Below are positions 13,935 to 22,271 of a DNA stretch of 39,866 nt, one piece after another. Both the position numbers and the translations under genes were made by a program. The stretch is from positions 1-39,866 of the forward strand of contig JAISCS010000201.1 of assembly GCA_031265365.1 (NCBI GenBank). The letters run 5' to 3'. Source of the DNA: Verrucomicrobiales bacterium. Lineage in GTDB: Bacteria; Verrucomicrobiota; Verrucomicrobiia; Methylacidiphilales; JAAUTS01. The first letter of the stretch is position 1. The number at the start of each line of letters is the position of its first letter. The notes under the pieces are model-generated. The model had not been told where the DNA came from. It did no database searches and was given only the letters and a program-made list of their open reading frames with translations.

Positions 13935-16126
13935 CGCCCCACCCGCTTATCGCCATCATCGGCAACCCGAACACCGGCAAGTCCACCATCTTTAACAAGC
14001 TCACCGGCAGCCGGCAGCGCGTCGGTAATTATCCGGGCGTCACGGTCGAGAAGAAAACCGGCCGCCTCACCATCGGCGGGCGCGCGGCGGTGTTGTTCGA
14101 TTTGCCCGGCGCTTACAGCCTCGCCGCCGCGTCGCCGGACGAGCGCGTCGCCGTGGATGTGTTGACGGGACATTCCGATTGCCCGCGGCCCGACCTCGTG
14201 ATTTGCGTCGCCGACGCCGCCAATCTGCAACGCAACCTCTTCCTCGCCATGCAAATCGCCGACTTCGGCCTGCCGATGGTGCTGGCGCTGAACATGACCG
14301 ACGAGGCGGCGAAGCTCGGCATCACTGTCAGCGCTGAAAAACTTTCCGCCAAACTCGGCCTCCCCGTCGTGCCGATGGTCGCGGTGAAAGGCCGGGGCCT
14401 CGACGAACTCAAGGCCGCCATCGCCGTCGCGCTGGAGCAACCGGCGCCGCCGCTGACGATGGCGTGGCCGCCCGCCGTGGACGAGGCGCTGGGGATAATT
14501 GAACATGGATTATCGAATATTGATAATTTGGAAAAAACCGCCGACGCCGCGGGCCAAACAACTAATCCATCATCAATAATCCATCATCAATTAACCCGCC
14601 CCGAACTGCGCCGCGTGTTATTCGACGCCGATTCCGCGCTGCCCGACCGCGCCGGCGTCCGCAAAGACCGCCTCGCCCCGCTGCTGGTGACGGCGCGTGA
14701 ACGTTTGTTCCAAGCCGGCATGAATCCGCTGGCGGCGGAGGCGCTCATCGTATACCAACACCTCGGCGCGTTGCTCGCTGATGTTGAAACACACACCGCC
14801 ACGGGCCGCGCGCCATTTTCCGATCAGCTCGACCGCGTGCTCACCCACCGCGTCTGGGGCCTCGTGATTTTCCTCGGCGTGATGTGCGTCGTCTTCCAAT
14901 CCATTTACGCGTGGGCGGCGCCGCTGATGGACGCGATTGAACGCCTGGTCGGCGCCGTGCAGGAACCGGTCGGCGCGTGGCTGGCCGGCTCGCCCGCGTT
15001 GCAAAGTTTGCTCACGGACGGGGTCATCGCCGGCGTCGGCAGCGTGCTCGTGTTTTTGCCGCAAATCCTCATTTTGTTTTTCTTCATCGCGCTGCTGGAG
15101 GACTCCGGATACATGGCGCGCGCGGCGTTCTTGATGGACAAGCTCTTCAGCTGGTGCGGGCTGAACGGCAAGAGCTTCGTGCCCATGCTCAGCGGCTTCG
15201 CGTGCGGCATCCCGGCGGTGCTGGCCGCGCGCACCATCGAGGACCCCAAGTCGCGGCTGGCCACCATCCTCATCGCGCCGCTGATGAGCTGCTCCGCGCG
15301 GCTGCCGGTGTACGTCATCATGATTGGCGCGTTCATCGAGCCGGTGTACGGCGCGCGCTGGGCCGGCTTCGCGCTGTTCGCCATGCACCTGCTGGGGCTG
15401 GCGCTGGCGCTGCCGCTGGCGTGGCTGTTCACCAGGTTTTTGCTGCGCGGCCAGTCGCAGCCGTTCCTGCTGGAGCTGCCGCCGTACCGTTGGCCCGCGC
15501 CGCTGAACGTGCTGTGGCGCATGTGGGAGCGCGGCGGGCAATTTGTCAAGCGCGCCGGCACCATCATCTTCGCCGTGTCCATCATCATCTGGGCGCTGTG
15601 TTATTTCCCGCGACCCGCCGAGGTTGAGGAACAGGCGCGCGGCCAATTTCACGTCGCCGCCGACCCCGGCCTGCAACACGCCATTGACAGCGCGTATCTT
15701 GAGCAAAGCTACCTCGGTCGCGCCGGCAAATTCATCCAGCCGGTGTTCGCCCCCGCCGGCTTTGATTGGAAAATCACCGTCGGCGTGCTGGCCAGCTTCC
15801 CCGCGCGCGAAGTCATCGTCAGCACGCTGGGCATCATCTATAATCTCGGCGCTGACGTTGACGAGGAAAGCGAGCCGCTGCGCGAAAAAATGGCGACGGA
15901 ACAATGGACCACCGGCGCGCTGGCGGGCACGCCGGTGTTTAACGTCCCCGTGGCGCTGGCGGTGATGGTCTTCTTCGCCCTGTGCCTGCAATGCGGCGCG
16001 GCGGTGGCCGTCATCATCCGCGAGGTCGGCTTGAAATGGGGCGTGTTCAGTTTCTGTTACCTGACCGCGCTGGCGTGGGCGGGCGCGGTGCTGTGCTACC
16101 AAATCGGCATGAGGATTTTCGCATGA
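13931..16126 (+). CDS. feoB: FeoB ferrous iron transporter
   Basis: An inner-membrane Fe(II) transporter with an N-terminal G-protein domain. G motifs seen: G1 GNPNTGKST, YPGVTVEKK (switch region), G3 DLPG, G4 NMTD. A helical linker follows, then the membrane domain with GYMARAAFLMDKLF, the Cys-containing helix FVPMLSGFACGIPAVLAARTI, LMSCSARLPVYVIMIGAF and FFALCLQCGAAVAVI. Length (731 aa) is typical. The true start is the ATG at 13931; the track's 105 extra residues read the feoA region in another frame. The last codon overlaps a small Cys-rich membrane protein gene, completing feoA-feoB-accessory. A stretch at about 14510-14590 is locally AT-rich and repetitive (ATTATCGAATATTGAT, CATCATCAAT) and falls in the G-domain/membrane linker. 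Confidence 0.97.
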   Translation: MTPHPLIAIIGNPNTGKSTIFNKLTGSRQRVGNYPGVTVEKKTGRLTIGGRAAVLFDLPGAYSLAAASPDERVAVDVLTGHSDCPRPDLVICVADAANLQRNLFLAMQIADFGLPMVLALNMTDEAAKLGITVSAEKLSAKLGLPVVPMVAVKGRGLDELKAAIAVALEQPAPPLTMAWPPAVDEALGIIEHGLSNIDNLEKTADAAGQTTNPSSIIHHQLTRPELRRVLFDADSALPDRAGVRKDRLAPLLVTARERLFQAGMNPLAAEALIVYQHLGALLADVETHTATGRAPFSDQLDRVLTHRVWGLVIFLGVMCVVFQSIYAWAAPLMDAIERLVGAVQEPVGAWLAGSPALQSLLTDGVIAGVGSVLVFLPQILILFFFIALLEDSGYMARAAFLMDKLFSWCGLNGKSFVPMLSGFACGIPAVLAARTIEDPKSRLATILIAPLMSCSARLPVYVIMIGAFIEPVYGARWAGFALFAMHLLGLALALPLAWLFTRFLLRGQSQPFLLELPPYRWPAPLNVLWRMWERGGQFVKRAGTIIFAVSIIIWALCYFPRPAEVEEQARGQFHVAADPGLQHAIDSAYLEQSYLGRAGKFIQPVFAPAGFDWKITVGVLASFPAREVIVSTLGIIYNLGADVDEESEPLREKMATEQWTTGALAGTPVFNVPVALAVMVFFALCLQCGAAVAVIIREVGLKWGVFSFCYLTALAWAGAVLCYQIGMRIFA

Positions 16127-16293
16127 GTGGCTGGCTCGACATCGTCATTGTCAGCGTCCTGGTCATCTGGGCGCTCGTCTATGTCACGCTGAGCGTGCTC
16201 AAAAAATTCAAACGCCCCGCCTGCGGCGAGGACTGCGCCTGCGCCGCGAAGAAATTGCGCCCGCCACGCAAGAAATTTTGGTTCCGCCGCTGA
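16123..16293 (+). CDS. Small Cys-rich membrane protein linked to FeoB
   Basis: A 56-residue protein with one N-terminal membrane helix (WLDIVIVSVLVIWALVYVTL), then a basic Cys-rich tail with ACGEDCACAAKK. It resembles FeoB-associated Cys-rich membrane proteins (PF12669-like), which are thought to aid Fe(II) uptake. The ATG at 16123 overlaps the FeoB stop (ATGA); the track's longer ORF reads feoB out of frame. The stop lies in a CGCTGACG sequence. Confidence 0.8.
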   Translation: MSGWLDIVIVSVLVIWALVYVTLSVLKKFKRPACGEDCACAAKKLRPPRKKFWFRR

Positions 16294-16399
16294 CGTTCAT
16301 TTACGCCAGCCATTCCCTTCTCCTCGCGGAGGGAAATGACCGCGCTACGTTCAACCCAAATTTGTTTTTCTTCCGCGCGTTCCGTGGTTTAATGAACCG

Positions 16400-17092
16400 G
16401 TGATTGAGTTGGTCGTGGCTCGTTATCGGGAAGATTTGGCGTGGACGCGAAACGTGCCCGCCGGGGTGCGCGTAACCGTTTACAACAAAGGCGGGCCGCT
16501 GCCGCTGACCGCCACGCCGCTGCCGAATATCGGGCGCGAGGCACACACATACTTGCAACACATCGTCAGCCGCTACGATTCACTCGCGCCGCTGACGGTG
16601 TTCGCGCAAGGCCGGCCATTCGACCACGCGCCGGATTTGCACCGCGTTCTGCGCGCCGCCGCTGACGGTGCCCTCACCGTCAGCGATTTCAAATGGCTCG
16701 GCTTCCTCGTGGACACGGATGACCGGCGTGGCCGGCGGCTGTTCGTGCCGTGGAGCAAAAATGTGACGCGCGAGGAATTGCCGCTGGACGAGTTTTACGA
16801 AAAATTATTCGGCCAGCCGTCGCCGGAAACTTTCCGCTTCCACGGCGGCGCGCAATTCATCGTCAGCGCCGGTTGCGCGCGGCGGCGCCCGCTGGAATTT
16901 TACCAACGCGCGCTGGCGCTGACCGTCAGCGAGCCATTGGCGGCGCATTGCCTGGAGCGCGTCTGGGACCAAATATTCAACGTCAGCGGCGTGAGCGAGG
17001 AATTGATGCAGGGCCGCGAAACGGTGTATTTGAAAAAAATCAAAGGCAGGAAAGCCGCGGGCGACCCCTCTGATAAATTACTCAATGATTGA
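16400..17092 (+). CDS. DUF3431 domain protein
   Basis: Matches DUF3431 proteins by ELVVARYREDLAWTRNVP, VYNKGGPLP, LPNIGREAHTYLQHIVSRYDSLAPLTVFAQGRPFDH and a C-terminal Trp/Tyr-rich part. The family is widespread in fungi and some bacteria, has been loosely linked to glycosyltransferases, and has no proven reaction. No signal peptide or membrane helix is seen. The start is a GTG at 16400 just before the conserved first strand, without a strong RBS, so it is uncertain. Three GCTGACGGT motifs fall in a 270-base stretch, two of them as an inverted pair. The last codons lie inside a perfect hairpin. 230 aa. Confidence 0.8.
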   Translation: MIELVVARYREDLAWTRNVPAGVRVTVYNKGGPLPLTATPLPNIGREAHTYLQHIVSRYDSLAPLTVFAQGRPFDHAPDLHRVLRAAADGALTVSDFKWLGFLVDTDDRRGRRLFVPWSKNVTREELPLDEFYEKLFGQPSPETFRFHGGAQFIVSAGCARRRPLEFYQRALALTVSEPLAAHCLERVWDQIFNVSGVSEELMQGRETVYLKKIKGRKAAGDPSDKLLND

Positions 17093-17115
17093 GTAATTTT
17101 GCCCAGCGATTGGGC
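17075..17115 (+). terminator. Tandem hairpins at the end of the DUF3431 gene
   Basis: AAATTACTCAAT and ATTGAGTAATTT (17075-17099) form a perfect 12-bp stem around a single G, followed by TTTT. A second stem GCCCA/TGGGC (17101-17115) is followed by ATTTTG. The stop codon TGA lies within the first stem. Confidence 0.7.
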
Positions 17116-17195
17116 ATTTTGTTGATTCCATGGAATATATAACGAAGAACCATATTCATGTTCATTCGGGTTCATTCGTGGTAGGGTTTGGGCTT

Positions 17196-17789
17196 ATGTT
17201 TAGCGGTATTATTGAGGAGACGGGGGTGTTGAAAAACATCGAGCGGGGCGCGGGGGCGGTGACGCGGTTCACCGTCGGCGCGGAGGCAACGGCGGCGGGG
17301 GTGCGCGTGGGCGACAGTGTGGCGAATAACGGTTGTTGTTTGACGGTGACCGGCGGCGGCGGCGGCGAGTTGCGCTTCGATTTGCTGGAGGAAACGTTGC
17401 GCGCCACCAACCTCGGCGCGCTGCGGGTCGGCGCGCTCGTCAATCTGGAACGCTCGTTGCGCGTGGGCGACCGCATCGGCGGGCATTTTGTCACGGGGCA
17501 CGTGGACGGCACGGCGCGCGTCACCAAGTGGGAAAAAGCCGGCGCTGATTATGAGTTGGAAGTCGAGGTGCCCGCCGGCCTTGGCAAATACCTCGTGCCG
17601 AAGGGCTGCATCGCCCTGGACGGCATCAGTCTCACCGTCGGCGGCGTCAGCGGCGACCGGTTCAACGTGTGGATTATCCCGCACACGCTGGCGGTGACGG
17701 CGTTGCGCGACCGCAAGGTGGGTGACCGGCTGAATATTGAGTTCGATATGCTGGCGAAGTATACGGAGAGGTTGTTGAAGGGGAGTTGA
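17196..17789 (+). CDS. ribE: Riboflavin synthase alpha chain
   Basis: Catalyses dismutation of two 6,7-dimethyl-8-ribityllumazine molecules to riboflavin. The duplicated lumazine-binding barrels are clear: MFSGIIEETGVL at the start, GDSVANNGCCLTVT in the first half, GGHFVTGHVDGTARV at the middle, and GCIALDGISLTVGGV plus NVWIIPHTLAVTAL in the second. Length (197 aa) is normal. The ATG at 17196 begins exactly at MFSGI; upstream residues in the track come from a leader with the TTCATTCGTGG repeat. No FMN riboswitch could be seen. The stop TGA is the first TGA of a repeat element (GTTGACGCAGAGACG). Confidence 0.95.
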   Translation: MFSGIIEETGVLKNIERGAGAVTRFTVGAEATAAGVRVGDSVANNGCCLTVTGGGGGELRFDLLEETLRATNLGALRVGALVNLERSLRVGDRIGGHFVTGHVDGTARVTKWEKAGADYELEVEVPAGLGKYLVPKGCIALDGISLTVGGVSGDRFNVWIIPHTLAVTALRDRKVGDRLNIEFDMLAKYTERLLKGS

Positions 17790-18166
17790 CGCAGAGACGC
17801 GAAGGACGCAAAGGTTCGCAAAGGATTTCTTTTGAGTTTTGTGGTTCGGAGTTGTCGGTTGGCTTGCCCGGAGGCTTTTTTGGGTCAGACTAAACGTCGG
17901 TTGGCTTGCCGGAGGCTTTTTTAGGACAGACTAAGTGTCGGGTGGCTTGCCGGAGGCTTTTTTAGGCCAGACTAAGTGTCGGTTGGCTTGCCGGAGGCTT
18001 TTTTAGGCCAGACTAAGTGTCGGTTGGCTTGCCGGTGCTTTGTTCATACCAGCTTAAACATCGGAAAGTTTGGCTTTGGCGGAGCCTGATTCTACTGATT
18101 ACTGTGCTGAACCCAAAAAATCTTTGCGAATCTTGGTTTCTTTGCGTCTTTGCGTCAAAAAATCTC
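17787..18166. repeat. Inverted-repeat element (TTGACGCAAAGACGC family) enclosing a tandem array
   Basis: Left arm about 17787-17832 and right arm about 18116-18166 are inverse copies of a sequence like TTGACGCAAAGACGC with an inner TTCGCAAAGATTT part. A compact two-arm version without cargo lies at 23354-23451. This fills the 413-base gap between ribE and the zinc-ribbon gene. Confidence 0.75.
17854..18064 (+). repeat. Five 41-42-bp tandem repeats
   Basis: Units start at 17854, 17896, 17937, 17978 and 18019; the first is 42 bases and the last is degenerate. The core is GGCTTGCCGGAGGCTTTTTT followed by AGGCCAGACTAAGT. There are no unique spacers, so it is not CRISPR. Each unit has a short GCCGGAGGC hairpin plus T-run, so the array might act as a weak repeated terminator. 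Confidence 0.9.
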
Positions 18167-18202
18167 TCGCACAGACGCGGCGCGCTTGCTAATCTTGCCG
18201 CC

Positions 18203-18913
18203 ATGTTGGCGACTTTGGGGCAATTACTTATCTTGCAGGAGCGCGATGTGCGGTTGCGGCGCGCGCAAATCGAACTGAACCACCTTCCCGTCGAGGAACA
18301 ACAAATCGCCGCGCGACTGGCGACGCAGAGCGCGGAGTTTGAGCAGTTGAAGCAGCGGGCGCGGCACATCGAGAGCGAGCGCAAGCAGCTTGAATTACAG
18401 GTCGCCGACAAGGAGACGGCGATTCGCAAGTTCCAAACCCACCAGGCGCAGACCAAGAAGAACGACGAGTATCAGGCGATGGGGCATGAGATTGAGCGGG
18501 CGCGGAAGGATATTGACGGGTTGGAGGAGCGGGAGTTGGTCTTGATGGACCAGTATGATGAGGCGCAGAAGGCGGTGCAGACGGAGAGTTTGAAGGTGAA
18601 GGAATACGAGCGGGTCGCCGCCAATCAACAGGTGGAGTTGAAGAGGAAAAAGGCGGTGTTGGAGGAGCAGACGGGGGCGCTGGCGGTGGCCGTCGCGGAG
18701 TTGCAACAGCAAATCCCGTCCGCCGAGTTGTCCACCTACCGCCGCATCCTGCAAAGCAAGGGCGACCTCGCCATCGTGCCCATCATCCACGGCAACACCT
18801 GCAACGGCTGCCACATGAAAATCACGCAAGCCACAGTCAGCGCCGCCCGGGCCGGCAACAAAATCACCCACTGCGACGACTGCGGGCGCATCGTTTATTG
18901 GCCGCAGCCGTGA
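18203..18913 (+). CDS. Coiled-coil protein with C4 zinc ribbon (DUF164/CdsZ-like)
   Basis: A cytoplasmic protein with a long antiparallel coiled coil (about residues 10-180, rich in E/Q/R/L heptads such as EFEQLKQRARHIESERKQLEL) and a C-terminal four-Cys zinc ribbon, CNGCHMK and HCDDCGRIVYW. This is the layout of the C4-type zinc-ribbon family that includes Chlamydia CdsZ/CT398. Members bind partner proteins; the role here is unknown. The ATG at 18203 is chosen because the upstream 62 residues in the track lie in repeat DNA. 236 aa. lpxC-fabZ follows after a hairpin. Confidence 0.85.
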   Translation: MLATLGQLLILQERDVRLRRAQIELNHLPVEEQQIAARLATQSAEFEQLKQRARHIESERKQLELQVADKETAIRKFQTHQAQTKKNDEYQAMGHEIERARKDIDGLEERELVLMDQYDEAQKAVQTESLKVKEYERVAANQQVELKRKKAVLEEQTGALAVAVAELQQQIPSAELSTYRRILQSKGDLAIVPIIHGNTCNGCHMKITQATVSAARAGNKITHCDDCGRIVYWPQP

Positions 18914-18918
18914 GTATC

Positions 18919-18943
18919 AATTCCCCTTCACGGAAGGGGAATT
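18919..18943 (+). terminator. Hairpin with family-A core between zinc-ribbon gene and lpxC-fabZ
   Basis: AATTCCCCTTC and GAAGGGGAATT form an 11-bp perfect stem with loop ACG, followed by TTGTTTT. The stem is the inner hairpin of the family-A repeats, here alone and placed like a rho-independent terminator. Confidence 0.7.
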
Positions 18944-18987
18944 TTGTTTTGCTTCCCGCGCCAAAGTCACTAGCATGGGCCTCGCTT

Positions 18988-20298
18988 ATGCCAGTCATTA
19001 ACCAAACCACGATTGAACACGAGGCCTCGCTGGTGGGGACCTCCCTGCACACGGGTAACAAGGTCAACCTCACCATCAAGCCCGCTGACGCTGGCACGGG
19101 TTATGTGTTCAAACGCATGGATTTGCCCGACGCGCCCGCCATCGGCGCCGGCGTGGAGTTGGTCAGGCAGGTGGAGCGCTCCACCACCATCAGCGAGGGG
19201 GCGGTCAAGATTCATACCATCGAGCATTTGCTTTCGGCGTTGCGCGGGCTGGGGATTGACAATGTGTTGATTGAGATGGACTCGAACGAGCCGCCCATCG
19301 GCGACGGCAGCGCGGATTTGTTCGTGCAGCTTATCGCGCAGGCGGGGCGCAAGGAGTTGGCGGCGACGCGCACGTATTTCGAGTTGCGCGAGCCGGTGTA
19401 TGTGTATGGCAAGGACGATTCTTACATGGTCGCGCTGCCGCACGACAGCTTCAAGGTCACCTGCACCAACGCCAATCACACCGGCTTGCACACGCAGTAT
19501 TTCAGTTACACGCTGGCGGCGGACACTTACGCGGCGGAGATTTCCAAGGCGCGCACGTTCGTGTTTTACGAGGAGGTGCGGCCGCTGTTGGAGAAGGGGC
19601 TGATCAAGGGCGGCAGCCTCGAAAACGCCGTGGTCATCAAGGGCGAGAGTTTGCTCAGCAAGGAGGCGATGCGTTATCCCGACGAATTTGTGCGCCATAA
19701 GATTCTCGACATCATCGGCGACCTCGCGCTGTTCCCGGTGCACCTCAAGGCGCACATCATCGCCGCCAAGCCGAGCCACGGGTTGAACGTGGAGTTGACC
19801 AAGGCCATCGCCAAGGAGTACAAGCGGTACCTCAGCCAGTTGATGCCCGTCGAATACATCCCCGTCGGCGAGGGGGCGCTGGACACGCGGGAGGTGATGC
19901 GCATCCTGCCGCACCGGTTCCCGTTCCTGATGGTGGACCGCATCCTGAAATTCGAGGGCGAGACGCGCGCGACGGGCTGCAAGAACATCACCATCAACGA
20001 GCCGTATTTCCAGGGGCATTTTCCGAACCATCCGGTGATGCCCGGCGTGTTGCAAATCGAGGCGATGGCGCAGGTGGCGAGCATCCTGATGTTGCGCCGC
20101 GCGGAGAACGTGGGGCGCATCGGTTTCTTCATGAGCGCGGACAAGGTGAAATTCCGCAAGCCGGTGATGCCGGGCGACACGCTGATTATCCAGGCCGAGT
20201 TGACCAAATCACGCGGCAAAATCGGCAAGGCGGTCGGGCAATGCACCGTGAACGGCGAGGTCGTCTCCGAGTGCGAGCTAAGTTTCGTGGTGCAATAA
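18988..20298 (+). CDS. lpxC-fabZ: Bifunctional LpxC-FabZ (UDP-acyl-GlcNAc deacetylase / hydroxyacyl-ACP dehydratase)
   Basis: A fusion of two lipid-pathway enzymes. Residues 1-290 are LpxC, the zinc deacetylase that commits to lipid A: HTIEHLLSALRGLGIDN (zinc His and catalytic region), EPPIGDGSADLF and RHKILDIIGDLALF (His/Asp zinc ligands). Residues about 300-436 are FabZ: LPHRFPFLMVDRIL, GHFPNHPVMPGVLQIEAMAQ (active-site His and Glu) and FRKPVMPGDTL. LpxC-FabZ fusions are known in Bacteroidota and some PVC bacteria. The ATG at 18988 begins MPVINQTTIEHEASLVGTSLH, the normal LpxC start. lpxA follows 36 bases on, so the two probably form one unit. 436 aa. Confidence 0.96.
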   Translation: MPVINQTTIEHEASLVGTSLHTGNKVNLTIKPADAGTGYVFKRMDLPDAPAIGAGVELVRQVERSTTISEGAVKIHTIEHLLSALRGLGIDNVLIEMDSNEPPIGDGSADLFVQLIAQAGRKELAATRTYFELREPVYVYGKDDSYMVALPHDSFKVTCTNANHTGLHTQYFSYTLAADTYAAEISKARTFVFYEEVRPLLEKGLIKGGSLENAVVIKGESLLSKEAMRYPDEFVRHKILDIIGDLALFPVHLKAHIIAAKPSHGLNVELTKAIAKEYKRYLSQLMPVEYIPVGEGALDTREVMRILPHRFPFLMVDRILKFEGETRATGCKNITINEPYFQGHFPNHPVMPGVLQIEAMAQVASILMLRRAENVGRIGFFMSADKVKFRKPVMPGDTLIIQAELTKSRGKIGKAVGQCTVNGEVVSECELSFVVQ

Positions 20299-20334
20299 AG
20301 CTATGAGCCATGAGTTTTGAACTTTGAGATAAAT

Positions 20335-21102
20335 ATGATTCATTCCACCGCTATCATCTCCCCGCAGGCCGAAATCGGCGCTGACGTTGACATCGGGCCG
20401 TATTGCGTCATCGGCGACCATGTGCGGCTCGGCGACCGCTGCCGCCTCATGAGCCACGTCAACATCGAGGGCCACACCGTCATCGGCAGCGGCAACCTGT
20501 TCCACCCGTTCAGCACCATCGGCGGCAAGACGCAGGACATGAAATACCAGGGCGAGCCGACGTGGCTCGAACTGGGCGACAACAACGAGTTCCGCGAGTT
20601 CACCAGCGTCAACCGCGGCACCGGCGCGGGCGAGAAGACCGTCATCGGCAGCGGCAACTTGTTCCTCACCTACAGCCACATCGCGCACAACTGCGTTGTC
20701 GGCAACCATTGCATCTTCTCCAACAACGGCACGCTGGCCGGGCACGTCACCGTCGAGGATTACGTCATTATCAGCGGCCTGTCCGCCGTGCATCAATTTT
20801 GCCGCGTCGGCCAGCACGCCATGATTGGCGGTTGCACGAAGATTGTGCAGGACGTGCCGCCGTATTTCATCGCCGACGGCAACCCCGCCACCGTCCGCGC
20901 GGTGAACAGCGTGGGGCTGCAACGGCGCGGCTTCACCGAAGAGCAAATCTCCGTCATCCGCCGCGCCCGCCGCTCATTGTACGATGAAAACCTCAACACC
21001 ACGCAGGCGCTGACGTTGCTGGATGAAGAACTCGGCGCGCACCCCGAAGTGCAAGTCCTCATCACCTTCGTCCGCAACAGCCAGCGCGGCATCATCCGCT
21101 AA
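20335..21102 (+). CDS. lpxA: UDP-N-acetylglucosamine acyltransferase
   Basis: The first enzyme of lipid A synthesis, transferring 3-hydroxyacyl chains from ACP to UDP-GlcNAc. The left-handed beta-helix hexapeptides are clear (IHSTAIISPQAEIGADVDIGPYCVIG). The LpxA-specific segment HPFSTIGGKTQDMKYQGE and catalytic-region HIAHNCVVGNHCIFSNNGTLAGHV are present, followed by HQFCRVGQHAMIGG and the C-terminal helical part. Length (255 aa) is typical. The start MIHSTAI at 20335 is preferred over the track's 20317. Confidence 0.96.
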   Translation: MIHSTAIISPQAEIGADVDIGPYCVIGDHVRLGDRCRLMSHVNIEGHTVIGSGNLFHPFSTIGGKTQDMKYQGEPTWLELGDNNEFREFTSVNRGTGAGEKTVIGSGNLFLTYSHIAHNCVVGNHCIFSNNGTLAGHVTVEDYVIISGLSAVHQFCRVGQHAMIGGCTKIVQDVPPYFIADGNPATVRAVNSVGLQRRGFTEEQISVIRRARRSLYDENLNTTQALTLLDEELGAHPEVQVLITFVRNSQRGIIR

Positions 21103-21130
21103 TGGTCGGGGAACGCGCGCGATTAACGTA

Positions 21131-21208
21131 GCACAGGCAATCCTGCCTGTGTATTGGCACCAACGACCCCGCCGCTGCCGATGAAAACACAGGCAGGATT
21201 GCCTGTGC
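21131..21208. repeat. Inverted repeat with 22-bp perfect arms (CACAGGCA family)
   Basis: Arm 21131-21152 is the exact inverse of 21187-21208, and each arm is itself partly palindromic (ACAGGCAATCCTGCCTGT). It lies between the convergent lpxA and Dabb genes and may serve as a bidirectional terminator. Confidence 0.85.
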
Positions 21209-21224
21209 CATGTTGATTGAAGCG

Positions 21225-21545
21225 TCACGAATAAGCGATATCCTTGCCCGGCTCCATCTCGAAATTCAGCGCGGTCTCCCGCTCGACGAATCGTTCGAGA
21301 ATCTGGTGCCGGAACTTGATATACACCGCCTCATCCTCGGCGACGCGGAGTTTCGCCAGGCTCTCCGTGTCGAACGCGAAAAAGACTTGGTAACCGTCAG
21401 CGGCGGCGTCGATGCGTTTGCCGACGCGCAGGTTCATGATTTCGGAAATCTTCAGCAGCCGGATGCGTGTCTCGACCATCAGGTTTTCCACTTGCTCAGG
21501 CTGGACGCCGGCCTTCAGTCCCAAAAAATGAATGTGTTGCACCAT
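21225..21545 (-). CDS. Dabb (stress-responsive alpha/beta barrel) domain protein
   Basis: A 106-residue ferredoxin-like dimeric alpha/beta-barrel protein: MVQHIHFLGLKAGVQPEQVENLM, ISEIMNLRVGKRI, YQVFFAFDTESLAKLRVAEDEAVYIKF. These fit the Dabb family (PF07876-like). Such proteins are cytoplasmic and often of unknown substrate. It is divergent from the bactofilin gene, and convergent with lpxA. Confidence 0.8.
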   Translation of the reverse strand: MVQHIHFLGLKAGVQPEQVENLMVETRIRLLKISEIMNLRVGKRIDAAADGYQVFFAFDTESLAKLRVAEDEAVYIKFRHQILERFVERETALNFEMEPGKDIAYS

Positions 21546-21673
21546 AAATTATTCCGCTGCCAGACAACTATCATCCGCGATGAGGGGGCGGGCTGTCAAG
21601 CCGCTTGCGCCGGCAAAAAACGCCGCTGACGGTGGAATGTGCTGGACTTTGCGCGCGATTCGGCTTAAATACC

Positions 21674-22195
21674 ATGATGTTATCCGACGTATTTGGAAGA
21701 AAAAACAATGAGTCTGCCGAACCGCAGGAGAAAAAAAACGAATCGAAAAACGCCGCGTTTATGGAATCAAACCGCAAATCATCGTCCGTCGCCGTCATTT
21801 CCGAGGATGTGGAATTCAAGGGCGTGCTGAGCTTCACCAACCAACTGGAAATCCACGGTCGCTTCGAGGGCGAAATCCAAACCGTCGGCCCGCTGCTCAT
21901 CGGCGAGAGCGCCGTCGTCAAAGCCTCGGTCAAGTCCGAGTCCAAGGTGGTCATTCGCGGCAAGGTGCAGGGCAACATCCACGCCAAGGACAAGGTCGAG
22001 GTGCTTGGCAACGCGCAACTGTACGGCGACGTCCGCGCGCCGAAGTTCAGCCTGGCGGAAACGGCGGTCTTCGTCGGCAAGAGCGACACGTTGGGCGGCA
22101 AGGCGCCGGCTAACGATTTCGCCAACATTTTCTCCCGCTTGGACAAAGTCGCCAAATCCGCCTCGACCACACCGCCGACGTCCGCGACGAAGTAA
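21674..22195 (+). CDS. Bactofilin
   Basis: A bactofilin (polymer-forming cytoskeletal protein, DUF583). After a charged N-terminus (residues 1-35) comes the right-handed beta-helix core from VAVISEDVEFKGVLSFTNQLEIHGRFEGEI through LLIGESAVVKASVKSESKVVIRGKVQGNI to VEVLGNAQLYGDVRAPKFSLAETAVF. An unstructured Ser/Thr/Ala-rich C-terminus follows. Bactofilins form filaments that shape the cell or position wall enzymes. The ATG at 21674 or 21677 (MMLSDVFG) starts the protein; upstream track residues cover a GCTGACGGT motif. 173 aa. Confidence 0.88.
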   Translation: MMLSDVFGRKNNESAEPQEKKNESKNAAFMESNRKSSSVAVISEDVEFKGVLSFTNQLEIHGRFEGEIQTVGPLLIGESAVVKASVKSESKVVIRGKVQGNIHAKDKVEVLGNAQLYGDVRAPKFSLAETAVFVGKSDTLGGKAPANDFANIFSRLDKVAKSASTTPPTSATK

Positions 22196-22201
22196 TTATA
22201 A

Positions 22202-22260
22202 CTCGCGCCAAGCCGCCAAGACGCAAAGTTAACCTAAAAAACTTAGCGGCTTGGCGCGAG
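22202..22260. terminator. Bidirectional hairpin between bactofilin and SOD genes
   Basis: CTCGCGCCAAGCCGC (22202-22216) and its exact inverse (22246-22260) form a 15-bp stem around an AT-rich loop containing GACGCAAAG. It sits between convergent genes. Confidence 0.75.
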
Positions 22261-22271
22261 ATTCCCAAAAG

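Noticed and set aside
14618-16102. 494-aa minus-strand ORF
   Set aside because: Shadow of feoB with low-complexity His/Arg/Gln composition.
17100-17195. FMN riboswitch before ribE
   Set aside because: The leader is under 100 bases and none of the conserved FMN-aptamer segments could be recognised.
17854-18064. CRISPR array
   Set aside because: The 41-bp units are contiguous with no unique spacers and no cas genes are near.
18017-18202. N-terminal extension of the zinc-ribbon protein
   Set aside because: These codons lie in the tandem array and inverted-repeat arm; the family starts at MLATLGQLLILQERD.
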